Shown here in pieces: positions 8,225 through 17,841 of a stretch of 64,000 bases of DNA. Position numbers and translations under genes: made by a program. Numbering within the stretch: position 1 is the stretch's first letter; each line of letters starts with the position of its first letter. Source of the stretch: Sphingobacteriales bacterium 46-32. GTDB taxonomy: Bacteria > Bacteroidota > Bacteroidia > Chitinophagales > Chitinophagaceae. The notes beneath the pieces were generated by a model, which was not told the origin of the DNA, searched no databases, and was given only the letters and a program-made list of their open reading frames with translations. Where the stretch lies: the NCBI GenBank assembly GCA_001898485.1, contig MKTY01000020.1:868001-932000 (forward strand), read 5' to 3'.

Positions 8225-11200
8225 TCATTTTAACTCCTGCCTGATCTGTACATCCACGGCCACATCCTCGCAGCGTACTTCATATTTCTTCTCCGGCCGG
8301 GTATATACATTTACCGACTGGTGCGAGGTGGCAAATGCATTATCATATACATAGGTTTTACTGCCAAACATTTTTTCCTCTATTTCCTCCGAAGCAAATA
8401 CAGCCAGCCTGTCAGCCGCATAACTATGTGCGAGATTTTCAATCTGCTTTATCTTATAGAGATTCTCCACATCAGGTGTGGCATCGTCAGGCATCAGGAT
8501 AAAAAGATAGTCTCTGGCACGGCTGATAGATACATTCAGAATATTTTGTTTGTTAAGAAACATGGCAGGCGACCGGCTGATATTAAACGGAGGATTAAAC
8601 AGTGAAATAATGATATCGCACTCATCACCCTGAAAACCATGTATGGTACCTACCATCAGCTCCACTTTGGCCGACCCTGCTTCCTGCTGCGCCAGCAGCT
8701 TTTCAATAAGCGTGGCCTGTGCCCGGTACGGGCAAATGATACCGATCCGGAAACTGTCCTTATGTGTTTTAGTAATCTGGCGAACCAATTGCTGCACAAA
8801 CTCTACGGTGAAAATAGATGAGTATACCTGGTAGTTGGATTTGTTTAATGTATTGGGCTTGTAGATACTCTCATGTTTGGAAACGGGAAACTTTATAATC
8901 GTAATATCTTTAAAGGCCAGGCCGGGAATTTTTAATGGCTTTTGCTCATCGGCCCTGCGGTGATGCTCCAGTATACCATTGTAGGTAAAATGACTGAATA
9001 CATTTCCGATACTGGAAATAGCCCGGTACTGCCTGTGCAGATTTTTTATCTTATAGGGATGTGGCACAGTTACGGGTGCCACAAAACGATCGAGCTGCAC
9101 CATACTGTAAATATTCAAATCCTTCCATTGCTCAATCTGCGTGATCGGCTGTATCTGAAACGGATCGCCGGCTATTATAAAACTGGCCTGCGGTTTCTGG
9201 TACAGCACATACGCCACACTGGCCAGGTTGACCATCGAGGCTTCATCAATAATAATATAGTCCCAGTGCAGAAATTTTAAATGACGCCGCTCCTCTGCTC
9301 CTGCCGGCTGAAAATAATCGTAGGCAAAACGGGCAACGGTCGTCACTACTGTATTCCTTGATTTGCTGGTAATATCAAATGTTTTATCTACCACCAGCGA
9401 GCCGGCTTCCAGTTCTGCATCGCCGGTAGTACCAAAGCGCAACAACCAGTGGTGATACGTTTCATCTGTACCCATTTTTTCGATGATGCGCCTGGTGAGC
9501 ACATCGGCCGCTTTGTTGGTGGGTGTTAGCACCAGTACTTTCAGTTCTTTTTTGCGCTTCATAAGCGGTATTATCTCTTCGGTAGCCAGGTGAGTCGTCT
9601 TTCCGGTGCCGGGAGGCCCAAACACAAACCGGATATTTTCCGTGAGGTTTTTCTGCAGGTTGGCTTCATCGGGCAGACCAAGCTGGTTAAACGCTTTTCT
9701 TAATTCATCGAGAATAAATACGGGGTTTTTTACATCTACCACCGCCCTGCTTATTTTGCTGATATCGGTCACGGCATCATCGGCCGATTTTTTCAGCTTT
9801 GCACGCAACGTATATTCCTTTACACTCACTACTTCTACCGTTACAGACGTGTAACTGTCGCCTTCATATAACCTTATTTGCAGATCACCGATATCTTCTA
9901 TACTCTGGGGAATATACCGGTTTGGATGTTTTAATACAAGTATCCGCTCCGAGCCAGCTTCCTTTTCAACCTTCGTAAATTGTATCGTGATGGCCTTGTT
10001 TTGCGGATTATTGTCTGAGCTATTCAGGTATTCAAGTTCAAGCAAGGCCTTAAACCAGGCGTACGAATATTTCTCAGACTGGTTAGCCACTTCGTTGAGC
10101 TTCTCAATCCTGGTGAGATCTTCGATCTGTGCCTCTGTCTGCTCTTTCAGCTTTTCGATCTTACGCTGCAGGTCAACAGAAGGCTTTGAGAAGTCGTCCT
10201 GATCGGGCTCAGGTTCGGGCAGCAATAGTTGCTGTTCCCGCTCCTCTGTATCCGCAGATTCTTCTGTCCTTTTTTTCCTGATATCCTTTTTCAGCTTACT
10301 CATCATCTGATCGAGATCATGATCGGCAGAAGCTGTTTTATCATGTAGTTTATCCGCCGTTGATGCCGCTGCTCTTTTCTTTGCGGCGAGTATACTGATC
10401 ACCTCATTGATCTCATCCTGCGTAATACCTTCATCCAGCAATTTTCTGCCCAGTGCCAGGGCCTGTTTCTGTTCTGCTGTAAGATCCAGATCTCCATCGG
10501 GATTTTTAATGCCCAGATATTCCAGCAGGGCTTCAGCCTGCGGTTCTTTTAAATTATATGACCTGCTGAGCGTATCGGGACGCATATCTTCCACGGCCAC
10601 GAGCCTGCCATCGTTATTATACAGCCATTTTTGGGTTTTCAGTACGCGGGTAAGTGTTGAGTCGAATCTTACAACCTTCAGCAAAGCCTGACTTTTTGGT
10701 AAAAACTGAAAGGATCCGGAAAAAAGCGTTTCTGCGCCAATGGTACTTTTCCCTTGCAGATGCGCCAGCAGAAAATCCCAGATAATAACCGAACGTTCCG
10801 GCGTAATGCCGGCAATCGCTTCTTCCAAACCATCCAGTACCTTATCGGTCACCAATTGTTTTTTGAAAAACTTTTGCGACAAATCCATATTGCTGATCGA
10901 AAACTTCATCTGCGTTTCGAGCGAGGGAGCAAGCTCTACCTGCTGTAGTTTGGGTATGGTACCCACACCCAGTTCGCGCAAAAAGTGCTCAAACAGTTCC
11001 TTCTTTTTTCCTTTAAAAAATTCGGAATAAAACTGCTCATCCAGCAGGTGGGCACTCTTTGAAACGCCAAAATAAACAGTGAGCTTATCTGTACCGAAAT
11101 AAACCAGCTCTGGCTGACAGAAATAACGCATGCCCGGCTCTGCCGGATTAAGGGATGCCAAAAAGGGTACTTCTTTGAGTTTCTTTACAAATTCATTGAG

Positions 11201-13036
11201 CATGGATACGGAACAGGTTCCGTAATAGGTAAGAAAGGATTCGAGATGAAGCAACAGCTTCTTCTTATCACCATAGTCAAAACTGTTGTAGTACTGTGGT
11301 ATGATGTTGCTTAATATCTCTATCCGCAAATCTGGCTGGCCAATACCCAGGCTATGGAAGAAGTCAACCGCTTCCTTATTCTCCATAAACGGCTTGTATA
11401 TGATACTGTAACTGGTGGGATTACCGGTTGCCAGAAAAATATTGGGTGTATCATGCGCTTCATTGTAAGGCGTCACGGCTTTGCGATCCTGGTTGAGAAG
11501 AATTGGCTTTCTTAATGCCAGGCGGTCTTTGTCATCCCAAAGAAAGCGGCGGCTGCCCAGGTAAGCATATAATTTCAGCAGCCATTCATCTGTTTGGGAT
11601 TCGATAAATTTTGCTGTAAATCTTCGCAGTAATTTTTTGGCGTCCAGCACGTCTACCACCAGCGAACTTATATAGGCTTCCAGGGGTTTGTTGGCCTGGT
11701 TCAGTTGCTTTTGGCCTTTTGTTACAAATACCAGTCCTGCATTATATACGATCATCAGCTCGCTGATCTGCTGATCAGAAAACAGATCGGCCAGTTCGGG
11801 GTCAGTAACCCAATAGGCTTTGGATGATTTCAGGTAACGGCCATTGCGGCCGGGCAATAATTCATCTTCCGAAAGTTTTTTCAGAATAGATGTATAAAAA
11901 GGGCGGAATGAAATTTTGGCCTTGTTGCCCACTTCGGGAAAATCGGCTGGCCGATACGGAATAAGGTCCAGTAAGCTGTCGTTAAGTAAAAAAGTTTTTT
12001 CGCGTGTACCAATCATTTTCAGCACAGGAAGTGAATCGGCAGCCAGTACAGCCAGCTGATTGATGAGCTCCACATTCCACGGATCGCCGGCCTTTATTCC
12101 CTCCCGGTTATCGGTGAGCAGAAAAGGAGCCTGGATAATAAACCCCAGTTTGGTTTCTTCTTTGGTCGGAAAAAAACAAAACGCATCATATAGCCGGCCG
12201 GTTTTCAGCATTTTCGTGTCTGTCAGGAAATATCCGATTGCCAGCTGATGGCTTGTATTGGCCCTGGGGTGAATGGCCTTGCGCGAAAACAACCATATCT
12301 GTTCTTTCCGCGAGGTTCCATTCAGCATACCCGATACTTCCATCAACGAAGCAAGGGTTTGGTTGAATGGCTCTGCCCGCAATACCTTCCTGGAGTATTC
12401 GCCTTTCTTCACGATCGACTGCCATTTGATACGCTCCAGGTGGGAGAGAAATAAAATGGGTTGAAATAAGGAGCAAAACTTTTCCTCAATATCGAGATAG
12501 GCTTCACCCTGAGGCTTATCCTTGTGATTGAACGGAAAATAAAAGAGTGTTTCTCCCGGTTTGCGTTTAGCCCCAATAGAAGGAATCTCTGCCGGTACAA
12601 TATAATTTTCCAGCTTAAAGTTTATAGAATCATCATACACATGGGGAGTAAGGCTATAGGCAAAAACGGCTTTGAATCCGATACCGAATTTGCCGATCTT
12701 TTGTTCATCAATCTTCGTTGAGTTGCCGATGGAGGTGATGGCGTTGATATGACCCAGTTTTCCTTTCTCTGCATCCTGGTCTTCGGTTTCGGGATCAGAT
12801 ATGGAAAACCGTACCGTGCCATTATGTTTAAACCACAGGCCACCGGCTTCGAGGTTAAACTCGACCCAGGTAGCTTTGGCATCATCCGCGTTTTGCAGCA
12901 GTTCGTATACGAAGTGGGCGCTGTCGGAATATTTCTTAATCGCCGTCTCCCAGATACCGCGATAGGCTTTTTTGAGCAATACTTCTACGTCTTGCTTTTT
13001 TATCTTTTGAAGGGTGGCCAGGAAATTGGATGGCAT
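8225..13036 (-). CDS. Sacsin-type ATPase fused to SF1 helicase
   Basis: The 1603-residue protein has two enzymatic parts. The N-terminus is a GHKL ATPase of the sacsin/Hsp90 kind: ELLQNADDA at 45-53 (Mg/ATP-binding helix), LWFKHNG, and KFGIGFKAVF near 116-125. A long middle region is not recognised; at about 880-980 it is highly charged and probably coiled-coil. The C-terminus is a complete SF1 helicase: GPPGTGKTT near 1139, IIIDEAS near 1262, IAGDPFQIQP near 1290, LHRQYR, GTIHGFQGDE near 1462 and VSISRARDYLF near 1500. No nuclease motif was found. Similar ATPase-helicase giants occur in bacterial conflict loci. The downstream 109-residue gene is its only apparent partner. Start is an ATG 420 bp from the next upstream gene. 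Confidence 0.8.
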   Translation of the reverse strand: MPSNFLATLQKIKKQDVEVLLKKAYRGIWETAIKKYSDSAHFVYELLQNADDAKATWVEFNLEAGGLWFKHNGTVRFSISDPETEDQDAEKGKLGHINAITSIGNSTKIDEQKIGKFGIGFKAVFAYSLTPHVYDDSINFKLENYIVPAEIPSIGAKRKPGETLFYFPFNHKDKPQGEAYLDIEEKFCSLFQPILFLSHLERIKWQSIVKKGEYSRKVLRAEPFNQTLASLMEVSGMLNGTSRKEQIWLFSRKAIHPRANTSHQLAIGYFLTDTKMLKTGRLYDAFCFFPTKEETKLGFIIQAPFLLTDNREGIKAGDPWNVELINQLAVLAADSLPVLKMIGTREKTFLLNDSLLDLIPYRPADFPEVGNKAKISFRPFYTSILKKLSEDELLPGRNGRYLKSSKAYWVTDPELADLFSDQQISELMIVYNAGLVFVTKGQKQLNQANKPLEAYISSLVVDVLDAKKLLRRFTAKFIESQTDEWLLKLYAYLGSRRFLWDDKDRLALRKPILLNQDRKAVTPYNEAHDTPNIFLATGNPTSYSIIYKPFMENKEAVDFFHSLGIGQPDLRIEILSNIIPQYYNSFDYGDKKKLLLHLESFLTYYGTCSVSMLNEFVKKLKEVPFLASLNPAEPGMRYFCQPELVYFGTDKLTVYFGVSKSAHLLDEQFYSEFFKGKKKELFEHFLRELGVGTIPKLQQVELAPSLETQMKFSISNMDLSQKFFKKQLVTDKVLDGLEEAIAGITPERSVIIWDFLLAHLQGKSTIGAETLFSGSFQFLPKSQALLKVVRFDSTLTRVLKTQKWLYNNDGRLVAVEDMRPDTLSRSYNLKEPQAEALLEYLGIKNPDGDLDLTAEQKQALALGRKLLDEGITQDEINEVISILAAKKRAAASTADKLHDKTASADHDLDQMMSKLKKDIRKKRTEESADTEEREQQLLLPEPEPDQDDFSKPSVDLQRKIEKLKEQTEAQIEDLTRIEKLNEVANQSEKYSYAWFKALLELEYLNSSDNNPQNKAITIQFTKVEKEAGSERILVLKHPNRYIPQSIEDIGDLQIRLYEGDSYTSVTVEVVSVKEYTLRAKLKKSADDAVTDISKISRAVVDVKNPVFILDELRKAFNQLGLPDEANLQKNLTENIRFVFGPPGTGKTTHLATEEIIPLMKRKKELKVLVLTPTNKAADVLTRRIIEKMGTDETYHHWLLRFGTTGDAELEAGSLVVDKTFDITSKSRNTVVTTVARFAYDYFQPAGAEERRHLKFLHWDYIIIDEASMVNLASVAYVLYQKPQASFIIAGDPFQIQPITQIEQWKDLNIYSMVQLDRFVAPVTVPHPYKIKNLHRQYRAISSIGNVFSHFTYNGILEHHRRADEQKPLKIPGLAFKDITIIKFPVSKHESIYKPNTLNKSNYQVYSSIFTVEFVQQLVRQITKTHKDSFRIGIICPYRAQATLIEKLLAQQEAGSAKVELMVGTIHGFQGDECDIIISLFNPPFNISRSPAMFLNKQNILNVSISRARDYLFILMPDDATPDVENLYKIKQIENLAHSYAADRLAVFASEEIEEKMFGSKTYVYDNAFATSHQSVNVYTRPEKKYEVRCEDVAVDVQIRQELK

Positions 13037-13273
13037 GGAAATAAGTGGTTCTTGGTTAATCGGGATATTGGAATGTGGAAAGCAGCGGTATCAGCCCGGT
13101 TCTTTGCTATGAGCTTTTTGGGGCAGTACCTGGCGGGCTGCCTGCAAAACGTTCGTATACTGGCCAAAATAAAAAGTGATAACTGGTGCAGGCGGTTACT
13201 GGTTGGTTCATGGTATTGGTTTTTATTTTGGTGCTGCGGCTAAGGAATAGAAACGGGTAAACATTCGCAATAG

Positions 13274-13289
13274 CCTGTTTTTAAACAGG
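13274..13289. promoter_or_regulatory. Inverted repeat upstream of the ATPase-helicase
   Basis: CCTGTTT-TT-AAACAGG is a perfect 7-bp inverted repeat inside the 420-bp gene-free stretch 13037-13456, about 240 bp upstream of the helicase start. It is followed by an A-rich tract on the plus strand. It could be an operator; apart from it I see nothing in this stretch but the presumed promoter region. Confidence 0.35.
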
Positions 13290-13456
13290 TTATATAAAAA
13301 AATTTAATCCCGTGATGTCTTAGCCAACATCTTCTTCCTGTTAGCAACAGCATAAAACGATTAAAGACAGGGGCGTATTGTATAGCAGCTTATACTATCT
13401 GATGATGATGAGACCGCATCGTATACGAGTACGGTTGATTACGGTTTCCCTCAGAC

Positions 13457-14362
13457 CTAAAACCTGGTTATAATCTGACCGGTATAATGATAGGGCTTAT
13501 AATTTTTCCATTCATTGATTTGCTTTGTAACCACCTTTACCCAACCCGATTTATACAGGTATTTGGATACGCTTCCCTCTTTGCCGGTTTTCCGTAGTTC
13601 TACAAGTCTGGTGCGGCAGATATTGATCTGTTTCCAGAGGTTGTCGATAGTTGGTTGATCGGCAGTATATCCGATTGCAATGGCATACAGGTCGATGGCC
13701 CATTCCAGCGACAGGCGGCTGCGGAAAAAATCGGCACATTCTGTCAGCACTTTGCTTAGAAGTGGATTGGGCGAAGGAGTAAGGGGTATTCTTTCTCGCA
13801 GCTGATAGCTTATTTCTGTAATTCTTTCCAGCGAATCGCGGCGGCTCAGTTTCAGAATATTCATAGACTGAAACGATGTTTTATTCTTTTTTTGCAGAAC
13901 AGCGGCTTCCAGTATACGCTCATGAAACCATTCGCTGTTGTAATGTGAATCAGGCTGTAGCTTCAATGATTTGCGCAGGTATTCGAGTGCTCTTTCAGGC
14001 TCTCCCATCAATTCCAGGGCCACGGCCATATTAGCATTTAAGGTGTATTCATTGGGTCTTTCTTTTAACAGGTTTTCCAGTATGGGAAGCGCATCGCGGG
14101 TACGTCCGAGCTTGATCAGAAAGGCACAGTAATCCGATACATTCTCAAAACGGCTGTTACCACTGGCTTTTTTGATCTTCTGCTCCAGCTCTTTCAACCT
14201 TTCTATGTAATATTTAGGATTTAAGTCAAGGTTCGATGTAGGATAGTCATCGTGCATGTGGCGCCTGCCACTACTGTCAATAACGTAGAAATTTAAACAG
14301 GCCTGACCATACTGAGTTGCTAACAGCAGGAGGGTTATCGTTAGCACAATTATTTTTTTCAT
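13457..14362 (-). CDS. Secreted TPR-repeat protein
   Basis: A signal peptide (Lys-Lys start, Leu-rich core, cleavage probably after QYGQA) is followed by a short linker and then tetratricopeptide-type helices from about residue 75 to 150, including units matching A...L......P.......NLA and ALEYLRKSLKLQPDS. The remaining 150 residues are helical without a recognised fold. TPR proteins are scaffolds for protein contacts; this one should act in the periplasm. It is the last of a minus-strand series with the acyltransferase and ankyrin genes, but spacing of about 80 bp leaves co-transcription open. No enzymatic motif is present. Confidence 0.7.
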   Translation of the reverse strand: MKKIIVLTITLLLLATQYGQACLNFYVIDSSGRRHMHDDYPTSNLDLNPKYYIERLKELEQKIKKASGNSRFENVSDYCAFLIKLGRTRDALPILENLLKERPNEYTLNANMAVALELMGEPERALEYLRKSLKLQPDSHYNSEWFHERILEAAVLQKKNKTSFQSMNILKLSRRDSLERITEISYQLRERIPLTPSPNPLLSKVLTECADFFRSRLSLEWAIDLYAIAIGYTADQPTIDNLWKQINICRTRLVELRKTGKEGSVSKYLYKSGWVKVVTKQINEWKNYKPYHYTGQIITRF

Positions 14363-14443
14363 AGCCGGTAGATAAGATCAAAAAGATACAAAATTTTCAT
14401 GACCTGTCGCCACCTTACATAACGCTCATCTGCCAGCCTCTGG

Positions 14444-15499
14444 CTATTTCATGTTCTTTTTTACCCCAAACAATATCCCTATCCATTGCACCCTTCTGAT
14501 GAGCAGGTCATAAGTGCCCAGGCTGCCTGCTATTGTCATTAACAACACTACGACCAACTTGAGCCAGGCCGCAAGATGCAGGGGAAAGATGAGCCACGAT
14601 GCCAGGTATAAAAAGAGCATATGCAGAATATAGACCGGGTAAGCAGCCTGACTCAGATAACGAAGGTACCAGCCGGGCCGGTTGAGATACTTGTATGCAA
14701 AAGCAAAAATGGCAAATATCCAGCTCAGCGATTCCGGCACCTGCAACAGGTTGGGTACCCGCTGCGGCAATTGCAGCAAACGCCAGCTGTATAGTAAAAT
14801 GGCCAACACCAAAAACATCCAACGCCCCCTTAGCAACATGTCCCGGAACGATTGTCCGCCCCAGGCCATACAAAACCCACAAAGGAAGCCCAGCAGACCC
14901 AGAAAAAATCCATGCCAGGTCATTGCATACAGTTCATACAGCACCGGGTCTGCCAGCCATACCTCTGCAACAAACGCTGCCAGCATCAGCAACAGGCTTA
15001 CCGGACTACATAACCATTTTCTGAACCGTGCAATGGCTATTCCATTCTTTCCCGATTTGAGATAAAAGAAAAGCGGCGAAAGCAGCAGAACATACACAAA
15101 GATGTTGCCCAGAAACCAGAGGTGTGCGGCACCCGGATTATAGCTCAAAGGCTGGTCATAACAGGCCTGCCATACCAGTAGCTGAAGGGGTACAATCACG
15201 AAGAATCCGAATATGTACGGTATCAGTATACGCTTTATGCGTTCGGTGAGTAATTGTAACACGTTTCTGTTTTGCAAAGCAAACCACACACCCATACCCG
15301 ATATAAAAAACAAAAGTGGTATGCGCCAGACATTCAGTAACATCATAGCAGGCCACAACCAGGTACAGGCTTCCTTATTTGTAATAAAACCGATGAATGT
15401 ACCCCAGGGCTGAAAAGCAATCGCCACATGATAAAGCAGTAGCAATCCAATGGCTATTACTCTGAGCCGGTCAATATCATAGCGTCTGTTATCAGACAT
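14444..15499 (-). CDS. Membrane acyltransferase (acyltransferase 3 family)
   Basis: The 351-residue polytopic protein begins with RRYDIDRLRVIAIGLLLLYH, the N-terminal Arg/His signature of the acyltransferase 3 family, and has about ten hydrophobic segments. These enzymes move acyl groups, often acetyl or succinyl, onto cell-surface or periplasmic glycans and small molecules. The RIPLLFFISGMGVWF segment is also typical. The acceptor cannot be told from sequence. It lies 23 bp downstream of the ankyrin lipoprotein gene on the same strand, so these two are probably one transcript, although a functional link is not obvious. Confidence 0.85.
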   Translation of the reverse strand: MSDNRRYDIDRLRVIAIGLLLLYHVAIAFQPWGTFIGFITNKEACTWLWPAMMLLNVWRIPLLFFISGMGVWFALQNRNVLQLLTERIKRILIPYIFGFFVIVPLQLLVWQACYDQPLSYNPGAAHLWFLGNIFVYVLLLSPLFFYLKSGKNGIAIARFRKWLCSPVSLLLMLAAFVAEVWLADPVLYELYAMTWHGFFLGLLGFLCGFCMAWGGQSFRDMLLRGRWMFLVLAILLYSWRLLQLPQRVPNLLQVPESLSWIFAIFAFAYKYLNRPGWYLRYLSQAAYPVYILHMLFLYLASWLIFPLHLAAWLKLVVVLLMTIAGSLGTYDLLIRRVQWIGILFGVKKNMK

Positions 15500-15521
15500 G
15501 GTAGCAGGGTTTCGGGTTAAA

Positions 15522-16112
15522 TTATCGGAGTAATGCAGCTATTACCGGGCGCGTTTTTTGCAGCTGTGAATAGTCGAGTCTAAGCCCCATTGGCTGCAGT
15601 ATGTTACCAAGGCTTTCATAAATTGGTTTTACCTCTGCAAAAGCACCTTCTACCGATTCATATGCGGTCTTGCCATAGTTATTCCTGATCGTTTTGTCGG
15701 CCCCTTTTTGCAGAAGCATCTTTACAATTTCCGGATGACAGAAAAAAGCTGCTGTATGCAGAGCAGTTGATCCTTCATTGTTTTGCAGGTTGAGATCGGC
15801 ACCGCCATCGATCAGCATACGCGCTATTTCCGTTTTGCCAAACAGGCAGGCGCTGATTAATGGACTGGAGCCTCCAATCGGGTCTTTAGTATTAAGGCCG
15901 GTACCTGCGGCGATATATTGCTTTATTACAGCTGTGTCTTCGGTTATCACCGCTGTTTGAATATCTACCGCCGGCTGTTTAACTGTTTCTGTGGGCTTAA
16001 CTGCGTCAGGAGATGACTCCTTTTTTTCTTTACAGGCATTTAATACAGCTAAAAAAGTCAGTACAGTAAAGGCAATAGTCAGCCTGCGCCAATTGTTGAT
16101 TTGCGTTTTCAT
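15522..16112 (-). CDS. Ankyrin-repeat lipoprotein
   Basis: A hydrophobic N-terminus ends in the lipobox LNAC, so the mature protein should be lipid-anchored. After a Ser/Pro/Thr linker come three ankyrin repeats at about 65-165: DPIGGSSPLISACLFG, then NNEGSTALHTAAFF and NNYGKTAYESV, each with the loop GADLN or GADKT. Ankyrin repeats bind proteins. In bacteria such lipoproteins can be immunity or scaffold proteins, but there is no toxin gene beside it. It is the first gene of a pair with the acyltransferase, with a 960-bp gene-free region upstream. Confidence 0.82.
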   Translation of the reverse strand: MKTQINNWRRLTIAFTVLTFLAVLNACKEKKESSPDAVKPTETVKQPAVDIQTAVITEDTAVIKQYIAAGTGLNTKDPIGGSSPLISACLFGKTEIARMLIDGGADLNLQNNEGSTALHTAAFFCHPEIVKMLLQKGADKTIRNNYGKTAYESVEGAFAEVKPIYESLGNILQPMGLRLDYSQLQKTRPVIAALLR

Positions 16113-16315
16113 GATTGATTATAATTGTTATATGGTAAAAAGTACAGAGCGGAAAGTCTGCCGCCCCTTGCTGTTGGGTTCTTCTCTACTTGTCAGGTTT
16201 TATGCTTTGACATCACAAATGTCAGAAAATATTTATTGAAAAACAATAAATTTAAGGTGTTTTTCGACAATTACTTCCTGGCCAGCTAACTTCAGGAAAA
16301 TGAGCCGATTGGAAA

Positions 16316-16425
16316 TTTGAATATCTGAAAACCGGCCTTGTTCGGGAAAAATAAATGCGATAACTAAGAAATTTGATAATCAGAATTGTACAGATGCATT
16401 TGTAGCCTTTGAGAAAAGCAAGCCC
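16316..16425 (+). repeat. Diverged direct repeat, copy 1
   Basis: This stretch shares order and wording with 16808-16920: TTTGAATATCTGA, then TTGTTCGGGAAAAATAAATG, AAGAAATTTGAT, TTGTACAG and GGGAAA/GAGAAA-type ends. Small gaps and substitutions separate the copies. Confidence 0.8.
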
Positions 16426-16535
16426 CCCTTGTAACATTGTTGGCACTGCAGTACAGGGCGCCAACTATTTTACCACTATTTCCCTGCCGTATTCAGATCG
16501 CAAAGAACGCAAAGCAGGCTAAGGACGCGAAGGTC

Positions 16536-16551
16536 ATTAGCACATTAATAC
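16536..16551 (+). repeat. ATTAGCAC repeat, two units
   Basis: ATTAGCAC-ATTAATAC matches the 8-bp unit found four times just upstream of the large helicase at 56512-56551. It follows directly after the GCAAAGAACGCAAAG-type run. Confidence 0.6.
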
Positions 16552-16693
16552 ATTTCCCAACCATATTCCCTTATTTTATTCTTGTGGTTCGCCGGTGCTG
16601 TGGAGGCAAAAAACGGAACTAAAAACAGACGCAAAACCTGGAGACCGTATCATATAGACAGTAAACTACCCGATCATTTCCTGTCTAACCGCT

Positions 16694-16720
16694 CGGTCAG
16701 GACGCTGTGCGTCCGGACCG
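16694..16720. repeat. Hairpin with 11 paired bases
   Basis: CGGTC and GGACGC pair with GCGTCC and GACCG around a TGT loop, with one A/G mismatch. No T-run follows on either strand, so this is not a standard terminator. Confidence 0.55.
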
Positions 16721-16807
16721 GTACCGAATACTTCAATTCAACAGTAAAGGAAGGACGATAACTTTCCGAAAAAAGGCTACCTTTTTATTTTCCCCGGACA
16801 CTAGTGA

Positions 16808-16920
16808 TTTGAATATCTGATAATCGGCATTGTTCGGGAAAAATAAATGCAGCAAAAAAGAAATTTGATCACCGGATTTGTACAGCTGCTTTTGCAGGCT
16901 CTGGGAAATAATGCAGGCCC
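16808..16920 (+). repeat. Diverged direct repeat, copy 2
   Basis: Second copy of the 110-bp sequence at 16316-16425. It runs straight into the palindrome at 16913. Confidence 0.8.
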
Positions 16921-16940
16921 GCGATACATCGCGGGCCTGC
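16913..16940. repeat. 28-bp near-perfect palindrome
   Basis: GCAGGCCCGCGAT, a two-base centre AC, and the exact reverse complement ATCGCGGGCCTGC. Thirteen GC-rich pairs would make a very stable hairpin or cruciform. There is no T-run beside it. It starts where the second direct-repeat copy ends. Confidence 0.75.
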
Positions 16941-17074
16941 AACTGGCAGAGGGCTCTGACAGGATAGTTATTTTACCGGCACTCCCTTATCTTATTCACC
17001 TATTTTTTTCGATCCATATCGGCCCGCGGCTGATCTCTTACGGCCAGGCTAACAAAACGGAATCTTAAAGGATG

Positions 17075-17536
17075 CTATTGCGAAACCGGTGCGCCTACCA
17101 TATCATAGTAGGTATAATCTTTTGTGATCATTCCATTCTCGATGGTAAAAATGGTACAGATAGGCAATTCGATCTTCATGCTGCCCGAGCTGCCTACTGA
17201 TACAAACTCAGCTACCACATGTTTATCGCCCGAAGGATAGAGGACCAGATTTGTCATGCTGATATCAGGCATAAAGGTGTTGAGCTGCTGATAATGATCT
17301 GCAATGAATTTGCGGCTTTGTTTCACCGTCTTTAAACCATATGCGGGATCTTTAAACTCGGCGGAATCAATATACATCGCCGCCATTTTTTCCCATTCAT
17401 GTTTATTGAAATGTTCAAACAACTGGGTAATTACTTTTTGATTCTCGGCACCAGCGTCTCTTACCGGTTCATTCGTTTTGTTATTGCAGGCGGCAAGCAA
17501 CAGGCCACACAGCAAAAGAGAAAATAAAGCTTTCAT
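17075..17536 (-). CDS. SnoaL/NTF2-like lipoprotein
   Basis: The 153-residue product has a lipoprotein signal ending LLAAC. The mature part matches the SnoaL/NTF2-like cone fold: an N-terminal helix pair (VITQLFEHFNKHEWEKMAAM), the YIDSAEFKDPA segment, and C-terminal strands with FTIENGMITKDYTYYD. Members are either small hydrolases/isomerases or non-catalytic binding proteins; the lipid anchor suggests a periplasmic or outer-membrane role. No operon partner lies close by. The strand after it (17537-17841) is free of genes. Confidence 0.75.
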   Translation of the reverse strand: MKALFSLLLCGLLLAACNNKTNEPVRDAGAENQKVITQLFEHFNKHEWEKMAAMYIDSAEFKDPAYGLKTVKQSRKFIADHYQQLNTFMPDISMTNLVLYPSGDKHVVAEFVSVGSSGSMKIELPICTIFTIENGMITKDYTYYDMVGAPVSQ

Positions 17537-17841
17537 TTTTTTGCAGATTTTGTTATTGGTTTAATTGCTGATACAGGTGATTCCTCATCAACCGTATCCA
17601 GAATTTTTGTCTTTAAATATAATAAAATAAGCCCCGGCTGTATACGAGCCTCCGATACTTTATGTAAAACTCAGATGATCAGGTGCTTTCAAAGCAAAAA
17701 AGCTACTATAGGGTTCCGGCCGCTAGCGTTGAGGTATTTGCAAATATTTGCCTAAAATAGGTGGGCGGTATCATCGCATTCAGCAAATAGGGTATCTTTT
17801 CGATTGAGGTACTACCATTTCCTGTTTTAAAATTAATTCAG
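17537..17841. other. Gene-free divergent promoter stretch
   Basis: This 305-bp spacer separates the minus-strand SnoaL-like gene from the plus-strand beta-propeller gene. The one distinctive element is the perfect 12-bp palindrome GCAAATATTTGC at 17740-17751, a possible operator. Nothing else was recognised. Confidence 0.5.

Larger units (their letters stand above)
16113..17074. other. Gene-free, repeat-rich stretch
   Basis: Only short unsupported frames occur here. The stretch holds two diverged copies of a roughly 110-bp sequence, a low-complexity GCAAAGAACGCAAAG-type run at about 16498-16532, a short ATTAGCAC repeat, and two strong hairpins. The arrangement looks like decayed intergenic repeats rather than a lost gene. 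Confidence 0.6.

Noticed and set aside
12749-13243. 164-codon plus-strand frame over the start of the ATPase-helicase
   Set aside because: Mostly antisense to the conserved GHKL domain; the remainder is ordinary intergenic sequence.
16733-16942. Short minus-strand frames over both 110-bp repeat copies
   Set aside because: The frames of the two copies do not align as proteins, so the repeat is not explained by coding.
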